DNA of 64,000 bases from Mariniflexile litorale (GTDB taxonomy: Bacteria > Bacteroidota > Bacteroidia > Flavobacteriales > Flavobacteriaceae). Below are positions 43,779 to 52,268 of this stretch, piece after piece (position 1 is the first letter of the stretch; each line of letters opens with the position of its first letter). The stretch is taken from assembly GCF_031128465.2 (NCBI RefSeq), contig NZ_CP155618.1:2718501-2782500 (forward strand), read 5' to 3'. A program made the translations under genes and the position numbers. A model generated the notes under the pieces. It worked only from the letters and a program-made list of their open reading frames with translations, did not search any database and had not been told where the DNA came from.

Positions 43779-45416
43779 ATGATTTCAGTTGATAATTTAG
43801 CGGTAGAATTTGGCGGAACTGCCTTATTTAGTGATGTGTCTTTCACCATAAATGAAAATGATAAAATTGCCCTTATGGGGAAAAATGGTGCAGGAAAATC
43901 AACTATGATGAAGATTGTTGCTGGCGAACAAAAAGCCAGTCGCGGGCATGTGCGTTACCCAAAAGATGCGGTAATTGCTTATTTGCCTCAGCATTTATTA
44001 ACTGAAGACGATTGTACGGTTTTTGAAGAAGCCTCTAAGGCTTTTAAGCATGTTTTTGAAATGCGTGACGAGATGGAGCATCTTAATAAAGAGTTGGAAA
44101 CTAGAACGGATTATGAATCGGATGATTATATGAAAATCATTGAAAAGGTATCCGATTTGGGTGAAAAATATTATGCATTAGAAGATGTAAATTATGATGC
44201 AGAGGTTGAAAAAGCCTTATCTGGTTTAGGTTTTAAACGCGACGATTTTACCAGATTAACCAGTGAATTTAGTGGTGGTTACCGAATGCGTATTGAGTTG
44301 GCTAAAATTTTATTACAAAAACCCGACTTAATTTTATTGGATGAGCCTACCAACCATATCGATATCGAATCGGTCATTTGGTTGGAAGATTTTTTATTGA
44401 ACAAAGCCAAAGCGGTTATGGTGATATCTCACGATAAAGCGTTTATTGATAATATTACAAATCGAACCATAGAAGTAACCATGGGTCGTATTTACGATTA
44501 TAAAGCCAACTATTCGCACTATTTACAATTGCGTGAAGACAGGCGTGCTCACCAAGTGAAAGCTTACCAAGAGCAACAAAAATATATTGCTGATAATATG
44601 GCGTTTATTGAACGTTTTAAAGGTACTTATTCTAAAACCAATCAAGTAACCTCTCGTGAGCGTATGCTTGAAAAATTAGAAATTATTGAAATTGATGAGG
44701 TTGATACTTCCGCTTTAAAACTACGCTTTCCACCAGCACCACGTTCGGGCGATTATCCTGTAACGGTGAAAGATTTATCTAAATCTTATGATGGTCATGT
44801 GGTGTTTAAAAATGCAAATATGTCTATTTCTCGTGGAGAAAAAGTATCGTTTGTAGGTAGAAATGGTGAAGGAAAATCGACGATGATTAAATCTATTTTA
44901 GGTGAAATTGATTTTGAAGGCGCGTGTGCTTTAGGGTATAATGTTAAGGTTGGGTATTTTGCTCAAAATCAAGCTTCGTTGTTAGATGAGAATTTAACTA
45001 TTTTCCAAACAGTTGATGAAGTTGCTGAAGGCGATGTGCGTACTCAAATAAAAAGTATTTTAGGTGGTTTTATGTTTAAGGGTGACGATATCGATAAAAG
45101 AGTAAGTGTGCTTTCTGGAGGTGAAAAAACCCGATTGGCTATGGTGAAATTACTTTTAGAGCCAGTGAATTTGTTGATTCTAGACGAACCTACCAATCAT
45201 TTAGATTTAAAATCGAAAGATGTACTAAAGGAAGCTTTAAAGAATTTTGATGGTACTTTAATTTTAGTTTCACACGACCGTGATTTTTTACAAGGTCTTT
45301 CTCAAAAAGTATTCGAATTTAAAGACCAACGGGTTATTGAACACTTTGAAACCATTGATGATTTCTTAGTTAGAAACCGTATTGAAAACTTAAAACAGAT
45401 TAATTTAAAGAAGTAA
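43779..45416 (+). CDS. ABC-F family ATPase
   Basis: A 545-residue soluble protein with two ABC domains and no membrane part, as in translation-associated ABC-F proteins (EttA/YbiT/Uup group). First domain: GKNGAGKS, FSGGYRMR, LLDEPTNHID; linker about residues 240-300 (the P-site-tRNA-interacting region, with QEQQKYIADNMAFIERFKGT); second domain: GRNGEGKS, LSGGEKTR, LDEPTNHLD. It probably acts on the ribosome. It is monocistronic with its own promoter. Confidence 0.9.
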   Translation: MISVDNLAVEFGGTALFSDVSFTINENDKIALMGKNGAGKSTMMKIVAGEQKASRGHVRYPKDAVIAYLPQHLLTEDDCTVFEEASKAFKHVFEMRDEMEHLNKELETRTDYESDDYMKIIEKVSDLGEKYYALEDVNYDAEVEKALSGLGFKRDDFTRLTSEFSGGYRMRIELAKILLQKPDLILLDEPTNHIDIESVIWLEDFLLNKAKAVMVISHDKAFIDNITNRTIEVTMGRIYDYKANYSHYLQLREDRRAHQVKAYQEQQKYIADNMAFIERFKGTYSKTNQVTSRERMLEKLEIIEIDEVDTSALKLRFPPAPRSGDYPVTVKDLSKSYDGHVVFKNANMSISRGEKVSFVGRNGEGKSTMIKSILGEIDFEGACALGYNVKVGYFAQNQASLLDENLTIFQTVDEVAEGDVRTQIKSILGGFMFKGDDIDKRVSVLSGGEKTRLAMVKLLLEPVNLLILDEPTNHLDLKSKDVLKEALKNFDGTLILVSHDRDFLQGLSQKVFEFKDQRVIEHFETIDDFLVRNRIENLKQINLKK

Positions 45417-45450
45417 ATAGTTTATTTTTAGCATGTTAATTGTTTTTATA

Positions 45451-45492
45451 ATTTAATTCCTATTAATTCTATAGTATTAATAGGAATTAAAT
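45451..45492. promoter_or_regulatory. 17-bp perfect inverted repeat touching the phosphate-transport promoter
   Basis: ATTTAATTCCTATTAAT (45451-45467) and ATTAATAGGAATTAAAT (45476-45492), spacer 8 bases, no mismatch. The right arm ends where the -7 box TATATTTG begins (45493). No T-run follows, so an operator is more likely than a terminator of the ABC-F gene. Confidence 0.6.
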
Positions 45493-45500
45493 TATATTTG
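45493..45500 (+). promoter_or_regulatory. Promoter -7 box of the DUF2490-PiT operon
   Basis: TATATTTG fits TAnnTTTG, 10 bases before the ATG at 45511; the -33 region falls inside the inverted repeat. Confidence 0.55.
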
Positions 45501-45510
45501 CCTAAAATTA

Positions 45511-46254
45511 ATGAATGTAGGCATGCTTAAAGATAAGTTTATAAGTCTTAAAATACTTTTGCTTTTTTTAGTGTCTTTAAAAGGATTCACTCAAAAAAAT
45601 ATTGAAAATCAACATCTTTTGTGGGTTCGCTATAATCTTAAACTGAAGATAAGTGAGACCTACCAAATTCAACAAGAACTTGAAGAACGTACTTATTGGT
45701 ATCCTTGGCGGCAACATCAAATAGTAGCTAGAACACATGTATTAAGGTCTTTTGGTAATGATTGGAAAGCTGGGGTTGCGTTTACCTATTCTGAACAATC
45801 ACTTCCCAATAATCCAAATATAAAAAGTTCTGAAAATGTTGGCGAATTACGACCGCAAATAGAAATTTATAACCGACAAGCCTTAATGCTAAAACTAGAT
45901 TTAGAACATCGTTTTTGGACTGAATTTAGATTTTTTGAACAATCTGATGGAGCATTCGATTTTACAAATGTAAGAATGCGTTATAGATTAGAACTTCAAT
46001 ATAAAGTTGATAAAAAAGTATCTTTAAAAGTGTTTGATGAAATTCACTTAAACATCGGAAATAAGATTACCTATAATGTGTTTGACCAAAACCGCTATGG
46101 CGGCAGTATTCAGTATATGCCTATAAAAGATTTAGGGGTGGAGCTTGGGTATTTAAATTGGTTTCAACAAAGACAATCAGGTGTCGATTTTTATAACCGA
46201 AATATTGTCCGTTTCACAATTCATCAAAATATCAATTTTAAAGCGAAAGTATAA
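45511..46254 (+). CDS. DUF2490 outer-membrane-type protein
   Basis: A 247-residue exported protein with a signal peptide ending near GFTQ and alternating beta strands to the end (QHLLWVRYNLKLKISETYQI, RTYWYPWRQHQIVARTHVLR, LDLEHRFWTEFRFF, a C-terminal strand VRFTIHQNINFKAKV). This is the DUF2490 pattern of small beta-barrels. Its stop overlaps the pit start by one base (TAATG), so it is coupled to the phosphate transporter and may be its outer-membrane companion; that is inferred. Confidence 0.8.
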   Translation: MNVGMLKDKFISLKILLLFLVSLKGFTQKNIENQHLLWVRYNLKLKISETYQIQQELEERTYWYPWRQHQIVARTHVLRSFGNDWKAGVAFTYSEQSLPNNPNIKSSENVGELRPQIEIYNRQALMLKLDLEHRFWTEFRFFEQSDGAFDFTNVRMRYRLELQYKVDKKVSLKVFDEIHLNIGNKITYNVFDQNRYGGSIQYMPIKDLGVELGYLNWFQQRQSGVDFYNRNIVRFTIHQNINFKAKV

Positions 46255-47273
46255 TGTCAGAATTATTTAATGTTTTAACCATCCCATTTCTTTTGGCTAT
46301 GTTTTTGGCAGTTACAATGGGTGGTAGCGGTACAGCACCTGCATTTTCAGCAGCTTATGGTGCCAATGTTATAAAACAAAGTTTAATACCTGGTTTATTT
46401 GGTGTCATGGTTTTAGCAGGCGCGTTAATAGCCGGAAAACAAGTGTCTTTAACTTTAGGGAACGGGCTATTAGATCAATCGTTTTTTACACCTTTTAATA
46501 CATCCATTATATTATTATCAGTTGGGTTGTCGTTACTAATTGCTAATTTAATAGGCGTACCGCAATCTACCAGTCAGTCTACGGTGTTGTCAATCGCTGG
46601 GGCTGCTACTGCTTTAGATAGTTTAAATACTCATAAATTATTTTTTGAAATTATTCCATTCTGGATCATCCTTCCCATTATTTCATTTGCTATTATGTTA
46701 TTACTTGCAAAGTGGGTTTTTCCTTTTATAAAGAGAAAACATAATACCTATGATTACACACCTATTAATCAAAGTAAAGGATTGAAAGTATTACTCGTTT
46801 TATCATCATTATATGTCGCTTTTTCAATTGGAGCTAATAACGTAGCAAATGCAGCCGCACCCATTGCATCTTTAACTGCAAACGAAATAGGGCAAGACAG
46901 TATTAAAAATTTTGTTCCAATAATTATTCTATCGGTTTTAATTGTAGCGCCTTGTTTTGCTATTGGAAGTTCACTTTTAGGTCACAAAGTAACTCAAAAA
47001 ACAGGAAAAGAAATTATTGAAGTCACACCCTTCTACGGTACCATTATAGCTGTAATTGTGGCTAGTTTACTTATTATAGCATCGGTTACTAAAGGCATTC
47101 CCACATCGTTAGTACAATTAAACGGAGGTGCTTTTATTGCATTAAGCATCAGTAAAAAAGGTGTGAAAAATACTTTTAAAAATAAAACAGTGAGACGCTT
47201 TTTCATTGTTTGGAGTATTGCTCCAGTGTTTTCATATTTATTAACCTATGTTTTGATAAATTTATTTAAATAA
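46254..47273 (+). CDS. pit: Inorganic phosphate transporter, PiT family
   Basis: A 339-residue membrane protein with roughly ten helices in two homologous halves. Each half has the GANNVANAAAP-type loop: GGSGTAPAFSAAYGANVIKQ in the first (a divergent form) and SIGANNVANAAAPIASL in the second, plus GVPQSTSQSTV and GIPTSLVQLNGG. It imports phosphate with protons or sodium, or metal-phosphate. The first half lacks the usual N-D of other PiT proteins, which is the Bacteroidota-type arrangement. A 17-bp inverted repeat overlaps its promoter. Confidence 0.88.
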   Translation: MSELFNVLTIPFLLAMFLAVTMGGSGTAPAFSAAYGANVIKQSLIPGLFGVMVLAGALIAGKQVSLTLGNGLLDQSFFTPFNTSIILLSVGLSLLIANLIGVPQSTSQSTVLSIAGAATALDSLNTHKLFFEIIPFWIILPIISFAIMLLLAKWVFPFIKRKHNTYDYTPINQSKGLKVLLVLSSLYVAFSIGANNVANAAAPIASLTANEIGQDSIKNFVPIIILSVLIVAPCFAIGSSLLGHKVTQKTGKEIIEVTPFYGTIIAVIVASLLIIASVTKGIPTSLVQLNGGAFIALSISKKGVKNTFKNKTVRRFFIVWSIAPVFSYLLTYVLINLFK

Positions 47274-47361
47274 TAGTCAATTAATTTAAATATTAATGTG
47301 TCAGTATGTCTTATAATAGATTTATTTTATGGTGTCAATCAAAAACAAACAGATGTTTTTA

Positions 47362-47450
47362 TTCTGTGAAAATCTGCGAAATCAGTGAAATAATTTTACA
47401 ATTCACTATTTTTTATTATCCCGCTGATTTTTTCATCTTCATGGCAGAAA
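47362..47450. repeat. Degenerate long inverted repeat
   Basis: A left arm ending in GCGAAATCAG (47376-47385) and a right arm starting CTGATTTTTTC (47424-47434), with CTGTGAAAATCTGCG / CATGGCAGAA further out. It resembles, in worn form, the AATCTGCG palindromes dispersed in flavobacterial genomes. It lies between pit and the YkgJ gene. Confidence 0.4.
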
Positions 47451-47558
47451 ACGCATATGTAGAAATAAATAATTAAGTATTTAAAAATCATATAATTAAA
47501 GTATTTCTTTTAAATAAAATTAATTGCCCTTTATTTAGATTACATTCGCTTAAAATTA

Positions 47559-48167
47559 ATGTCTATAGAATCTAAAGTAAGGCAGATTGAACAACTGTTT
47601 GAACGTCTTGATATTGAAATTTCTAAATTTCAAACCGAAACCAATTTACATTGTATAGCAGGTTGTGGTAAATGTTGTACCAAACCCGATATAGACGCAT
47701 CTCCTTTAGAATTTTTACCCTATGCGTTTCATCTTTTTTTAAATGGAGAAGCAGAAAAAACACTTATAGAATTACAGAATACTACTAAAACGGTTTGTCA
47801 TATCTACCAACCTCTGTCAGTACTTAATAGTCTTGATGGACGCTGCGGGAACTACCAATACCGAGGTCTTATATGTCGTCTTTTTGGCTATGCCTCAAGT
47901 AGAGATAAATATGGAAAACTTAGGTTGGCAACTTGTAGCATTATTAAAGAAAACCAAAGTAAAAACTATGAAGAAGCTAAAGAAGCCATTAGCCAAGGTC
48001 TTTATGTACCTATTTTCACAGATTATTACATGCAACTTAATCAGATTGATTTTCATCTTGGTAATACCATTTTACCAATCAATAAAGCATTAAAAGTTGC
48101 TATTGAAGAGGTCTTAAATTATTATATATATAGACCATTACCTAACGGATATAAAAATGCTTCATAA
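47559..48167 (+). CDS. YkgJ family cysteine-cluster protein
   Basis: A 202-residue cytoplasmic protein with the YkgJ cluster: CIAGCGKCCTKPDIDASPLE (C-x3-C-x2-CC), then GRCGNYQYRGLICRLFGYAS with its cysteines and a later CSIIKE. These probably bind Zn or an iron-sulfur cluster. The function of the family is unknown. It is followed by a DUF3667 gene on the same strand. Confidence 0.83.
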   Translation: MSIESKVRQIEQLFERLDIEISKFQTETNLHCIAGCGKCCTKPDIDASPLEFLPYAFHLFLNGEAEKTLIELQNTTKTVCHIYQPLSVLNSLDGRCGNYQYRGLICRLFGYASSRDKYGKLRLATCSIIKENQSKNYEEAKEAISQGLYVPIFTDYYMQLNQIDFHLGNTILPINKALKVAIEEVLNYYIYRPLPNGYKNAS

Positions 48168-48238
48168 ATATTTTTTATCAGATCGTTTTTTTTCTAAGAA
48201 TTTAATTAGAAAATAAAAACAGATTACCACCTAAATTT

Positions 48239-49309
48239 ATGAGAAAAGTACCTTTACGTCGAGATAAAACCTGCCTTAACTGTAATTATTCGGTTAAGGA
48301 ACGCTATTGTCCAAATTGTGGACAAGAAAACACAGAAAGTCGTAAAAGTTTTCATCACATATTCGGTCATTTTTTTAAAGATTTTACTCATTATGATAAT
48401 GCGTTTTGGCGAACCATTTATAATTTGTTATTCAAACCTGCGGCTTTATCTAAAGCCTATATGTCTGGTAAACGTTTATATTATTTGAATCCCATTCGAC
48501 TTTATATTTTTATTAGTTTTATTACCTTTTTTATAATTTCAGTGTTTCCCAATGAAACTGCTGAAATTAAAATAGCATTAAACAAAAAAACTACAGAAGA
48601 GTCCCATTTTCCCTCCATAGATTCATTACACATTGAGGCGAGAGGTATTGATGGCTTAACCAAAATGGGAGTAATTTCTCAAGAAAGTAATGACTCCATT
48701 AAAAAGCTACTTAAGGAAACGAATGAAATTAATTCAAAAGGTATTATAAACTTGGGTTATAAAGATATTGATGAACTAGATTCCTTGCAAAAAAGTGGTG
48801 CTAAAAACATAAAACTTAACTCCATCAAAAATTACTTTCTTAAAAAATGGCTTACTGTAGAAGAGGAGCATACCGAAAAGGAGATATTTACTAAATTTTC
48901 AGAATCTTTTAGTCATAATTTCCCAAAGGTATTGTTTATTTATATGCCCATATTTGCTTTAATTCTATGGGTTTTTAATAATAAGAAAAAGTATTATTAT
49001 TTTGATCATGCTATATTCACGCTTCACTATTTTTCATTTTTGCTCATCATGATATTGGTACTATTTTTTATAGACAAATTAAAACCATTATTAAACACAT
49101 CTCCAGTCTTGGGGTGGGTTCATTTTGGTTTAAAAACCTTGGGCATTTTATTTATGTTTTATTATTTCTTTCCAGCACATCGACTTTTCTATAAAGATAA
49201 ATTTTTCCTTTCTTTTGTAAAAAGTGCTTCGGTGTATGTAATTAACCTGTTGGTTTTTAATGTTATTTTAGTGTTGTTTAGTTTGTTCACTTATTTGAGT
49301 TTGGAGTAG
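48239..49309 (+). CDS. DUF3667 membrane protein with zinc ribbon
   Basis: A 356-residue protein. The N-terminal zinc ribbon has CLNCN and CPNCGQ, then KSFHHIFGHFFKDFTHYDNA and KAYMSGKRLYYLNPIRLYIF, hallmarks of DUF3667. One membrane helix (about 85-105) precedes a soluble 120-residue loop and three more helices at the C-terminus. The family is restricted mostly to Bacteroidota and has no known role. Confidence 0.85.
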   Translation: MRKVPLRRDKTCLNCNYSVKERYCPNCGQENTESRKSFHHIFGHFFKDFTHYDNAFWRTIYNLLFKPAALSKAYMSGKRLYYLNPIRLYIFISFITFFIISVFPNETAEIKIALNKKTTEESHFPSIDSLHIEARGIDGLTKMGVISQESNDSIKKLLKETNEINSKGIINLGYKDIDELDSLQKSGAKNIKLNSIKNYFLKKWLTVEEEHTEKEIFTKFSESFSHNFPKVLFIYMPIFALILWVFNNKKKYYYFDHAIFTLHYFSFLLIMILVLFFIDKLKPLLNTSPVLGWVHFGLKTLGILFMFYYFFPAHRLFYKDKFFLSFVKSASVYVINLLVFNVILVLFSLFTYLSLE

Positions 49310-49577
49310 ATTTAGAATTAGTTGCCATTTTTGTTCACACTTCATATTAAATAATTTATAAATTTAGTGGTGTTTTTTAGACTTGACCTTATAGAAAAAA
49401 ATTAACATTAGATATAAAATATTAAAACGATTTCATATCAAGGCGTTAAACGAATCCTCCAGTGAAATTTCTACCTTCCTCAATAAACTCCAAAACAATC
49501 ACTTATTTTAAAAATCTAAATTGGTTAAACACCACATTGACAGCTCTAATCTCAATAACTAAAACAGAATGATTATT

Positions 49578-50258
49578 TTATTGTGTAACTAATAATTCCA
49601 TCACTTTTTTCATTCCAATAGTAGCGTTTTTCGCGATAACTGTTATGTTGTTTTTGCTTTCCATGGCCGGCTTAGGATCTATAAAATAAGTAGGTGTATT
49701 TTTTGGGACGTAATGCATCAAACCAGCAGCAGGATATACTTGCATAGAAGTGCCAATAATAAGAAGTGTGTCGGCAGTTTTGCAAATTTCAATAGCGTTT
49801 TCAATCATGGGTACATCTTCACCAAACCAAACAATATGCGGGCGCAATTGATGTCCATTAGGGCAGGTGTCTCCTAAGTTAATATCTGTTTTACAATCAA
49901 AAAAAGTATAAGCATCCACAATGTTTCTCGATTTTAGCAATTCACCGTGTAAATGAATCACGTTGGTGCTGCCAGCACGTTCGTGTAAATCGTCTACATT
50001 TTGGGTAATAATGCTTACTTTAAAATGTGTTTCAAGTCCTGCCAAATCAAAATGTGCAGAATTTGGTTCTACTTCAAATAATTGTTTGCGACGTTGATTG
50101 TAAAAATCTAATACCAATTTAGGATTTGTCTCAAAACCTTCGGGAGTGGCTACTTCCATAACATCATGCCCTTCCCACAAACCATCGGCGTCTCTAAAGG
50201 TTTTAATACCGCTTTCGGCACTTATGCCTGCGCCTGTAAGTACAACTATGTGTTTCAT
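49578..50258 (-). CDS. cobB: NAD-dependent protein deacylase (sirtuin, SIR2)
   Basis: A 226-residue class III-type sirtuin that removes acyl groups from lysines using NAD. GAGISAESGIKTFRDADGLW and TQNVDDLHERAG bind NAD and HLHGEL carries the catalytic histidine. The Y-x-x-R pair in FYNQRR is that of desuccinylases. The zinc-finger region retains only two cysteines (FDCK and TCPNG), so the usual Cys4 zinc site seems incomplete, a form I recall from Bacteroidota. It is monocistronic. Confidence 0.88.
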   Translation of the reverse strand: MKHIVVLTGAGISAESGIKTFRDADGLWEGHDVMEVATPEGFETNPKLVLDFYNQRRKQLFEVEPNSAHFDLAGLETHFKVSIITQNVDDLHERAGSTNVIHLHGELLKSRNIVDAYTFFDCKTDINLGDTCPNGHQLRPHIVWFGEDVPMIENAIEICKTADTLLIIGTSMQVYPAAGLMHYVPKNTPTYFIDPKPAMESKNNITVIAKNATIGMKKVMELLVTQ

Positions 50259-50372
50259 GTGTTTATAAATTATTTGCTTTTTTATTCGTCGTATGGTGCT
50301 TCTATATAATGATTCTTAGGGTGTCGAGGGTTCGTTATGGAAGGTTCATGATAATAAAAATAACAAATTTCA

Positions 50373-50471
50373 CGTTATTGCGAAGAGGCACGACGAAGCA
50401 ATCTGTTTATTTGGATTTGAATTAAATTTTTAGTTTCGATTTATGAGATTGCTTCGTACCTCGCAATGACG
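50373..50471. repeat. Dispersed palindrome, TCGCAATGACG family, copy 1
   Basis: Outer inverted arms CGTTATTGCGA (50373-50383) and TCGCAATGACG (50461-50471); inner perfect arms CGAAGCAATCT (50394-50404) and AGATTGCTTCG (50446-50456). Copy 2 lies at 57680-57778. Confidence 0.8.
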
Positions 50472-50503
50472 TATGGATTTTAGCTTGTTGCTGCGATTAA
50501 TTT

Positions 50504-50580
50504 GCGTTAGGGATTGTAGCGGCATCCTTTTTGAGGCACGAAAAAAGATATAGCGAAAAGCCCGACCCTTGTGGTAACGC
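50504..50580. repeat. Dispersed palindromic element with GCGTTA/TAACGC ends, copy A
   Basis: A 77-bp unit with GCGTTA (50504-50509) and TAACGC (50575-50580) ends. Its core (50519-50555, GCGGCATCC to GATATAGCG) recurs in reverse at 59742-59780, and similar ends occur at 55185-55260. Confidence 0.75.
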
Positions 50581-50643
50581 CCAAATACTTCAATTTATAA
50601 GATTACTTCGGTTTTTCTTCCTTATAAATGTCGAAATGTTTGT

Positions 50644-50651
50644 TATTTTTG
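50644..50651 (+). promoter_or_regulatory. Promoter -7 box for trmH
   Basis: TATTTTTG fits TAnnTTTG, only four bases before the trmH ATG, so the mRNA should be leaderless. Confidence 0.5.
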
Positions 50652-50655
50652 AAAC

Positions 50656-51318
50656 ATGACAGATCTAAAACTCTTAGAACATTTAGAGACCTTTTTAACC
50701 GACTCACGCAAGGGAAAATTTACTAAAGTATTAGCACAACGTACCAAGCATTTTACGGTTGCTACCGAAGATGTGTATCAGTTACACAACACAAGTGCCG
50801 TAATGCGCAGTTGCGACGTGTTTGGTATACAAGAAGTAAATATAGTTGAAGAGCAAAACTCGAAACACATTGATAGAGAAATTGCCATGGGCTCCCAAAA
50901 ATGGGTGGACTTAAATAGGTTTCAAACGGTGAAAGATTGTATTGCCGATTTAAAACAAAAGGGCTATCAAATAGTAGCTACCACGCCACATACAAATGAT
51001 TGCGAGTTGCACGATTTTGATGTAACCAAAAAATCTTGTTTTTTCTTTGGAAGAGAAACAGAAGGTTTATCGGAAGAGGTTTTAAAGGCTGCTGATTGCT
51101 ATTTAAAAATACCTATGGTTGGTTTTACCGAAAGTTTAAATATATCAGTAAGTGCTGCTATTATTTTACAGCATGTTACCACTAAACTAAAGCAAACATC
51201 TATTAATTGGGAACTAACGGAGAATGAATTGCTAGAAAAGCGTTTAGATTGGATAAAGAAAACGATTAAAAGTTATGATGAAATTGTAGAGAGGTACTAC
51301 AAAAAAGAGTCCTCTTAA
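50656..51318 (+). CDS. trmH: tRNA (guanosine-18-2'-O)-methyltransferase
   Basis: A 220-residue SPOUT methyltransferase that methylates the ribose of G18 in tRNA. Early residues HNTSAVMRSCDVFGIQEVNI are characteristic of TrmH, and the knotted C-terminal part has FFFGRETEGLSEEVLKAAD and IPMVGFTESLNISVSAAII. No L30e-like domain precedes it, in line with TrmH rather than RlmB. A TAnnTTTG box is 4 bases upstream of the ATG. Confidence 0.9.
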   Translation: MTDLKLLEHLETFLTDSRKGKFTKVLAQRTKHFTVATEDVYQLHNTSAVMRSCDVFGIQEVNIVEEQNSKHIDREIAMGSQKWVDLNRFQTVKDCIADLKQKGYQIVATTPHTNDCELHDFDVTKKSCFFFGRETEGLSEEVLKAADCYLKIPMVGFTESLNISVSAAIILQHVTTKLKQTSINWELTENELLEKRLDWIKKTIKSYDEIVERYYKKESS

Positions 51319-51346
51319 TCCTTTAAATTTTTTACTTGAAAGTGTG

Positions 51347-52105
51347 TTAATGTTTTGTTTTCTCTTTTTCGAACTCAGATATAACAATTAAAAATTCTTC
51401 ACTACAAGTAAATAATTTATCTAAAAGAAGAAAGTTGTTTTCTTTTAAAAGAAGCTTATTATCGATGTTTTTGTTTTCGCAATAATCAAAAAACAATGGG
51501 ATGTATGCCTTTGGTATTTTTAAATCATTTTTTAGAAGGTTGTCATTCAAAAATTCCTGTTTAGCAAATAAAGAATCTAAGGCTTTGTGAGTTATTGGTA
51601 CAATAGAAATTGTTTTTGATTTATTGTTATTCTTGAAAAGTTTACCAATAAGTGATGCTATTTTAATAAAATCAAGATTGCCGCTAGGTGGAGGACTGTA
51701 TAAATGTGGATTATTTTTGATGTCATTTTTTATTTGAAGCCCTATATCAGCGGTATAACTTTCGGCACTAAATGTTTTTTGAGTTTTATCCATAAGTAAT
51801 ACTTCATCGAGGTCATTCACGATTTTTATGAGTTCTATAACGATTTTATTTTCAAAAGATTTTTCATTCAACAATACATCCTTTTCTTTGTGAAAAAGAG
51901 AGGTGAATTTTAATGTGTCATTAATAGAGGCATCAATAGAAAAATCGCCATATTCATTAGTGTAAGTAAAAATGTTTTTATTTGTATTTAAAATTTTAGC
52001 GCCCTTTACAGAAGATTCATTATCATAAATTTTACCAATAATTTGTTGCGATATGACAAAATTTGGAATAAGTATTAAAACAGATATAACTATTAATTTA
52101 TACAT
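51347..52105 (-). CDS. Exported protein with CarboxypepD_reg-like domain (first of a pair)
   Basis: A 252-residue protein with a signal peptide (VISVLILIPNFVISQ). Residues about 20-100 form a carboxypeptidase-regulatory-like beta domain (IIGKIYDNESSVKGAKILNT, FTYTNEYGDFSIDASINDTL). The remainder is helical. The gene at 52269 has the same layout, so the two are probably paralogues. Such proteins sit in the periplasm or on the outer membrane in Bacteroidota; function unknown. Confidence 0.7.
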   Translation of the reverse strand: MYKLIVISVLILIPNFVISQQIIGKIYDNESSVKGAKILNTNKNIFTYTNEYGDFSIDASINDTLKFTSLFHKEKDVLLNEKSFENKIVIELIKIVNDLDEVLLMDKTQKTFSAESYTADIGLQIKNDIKNNPHLYSPPPSGNLDFIKIASLIGKLFKNNNKSKTISIVPITHKALDSLFAKQEFLNDNLLKNDLKIPKAYIPLFFDYCENKNIDNKLLLKENNFLLLDKLFTCSEEFLIVISEFEKEKTKH

Positions 52106-52222
52106 AGAACAAACAATGGTTAGTATAACAAGTTGTTTGTAAATTTAATAAACCAAATAGTTTGTAAGTTGTTATTTATGAGAGTTTAACATACTAGTTA
52201 ACTATAATTTATGATACAAAAT

Positions 52223-52246
52223 GAGGAAGCATTTGCTTCCTCTTTT
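52223..52246 (-). terminator. Terminator between the two paralogues
   Basis: GAGGAAGCA (52223-52231) and TGCTTCCTC (52234-52242), perfect 9-bp stem with T-rich flanks on both strands. It probably ends the upstream gene's (52269-53033) transcript. Confidence 0.65.
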
Positions 52247-52268
52247 ATTTAAATTTATTTTCTTCATT

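Noticed and set aside
49310-49577. Decayed gene between DUF3667 and cobB
   Set aside because: A few codons on the minus strand look protein-like but stops are frequent in all frames and no family is recognised.
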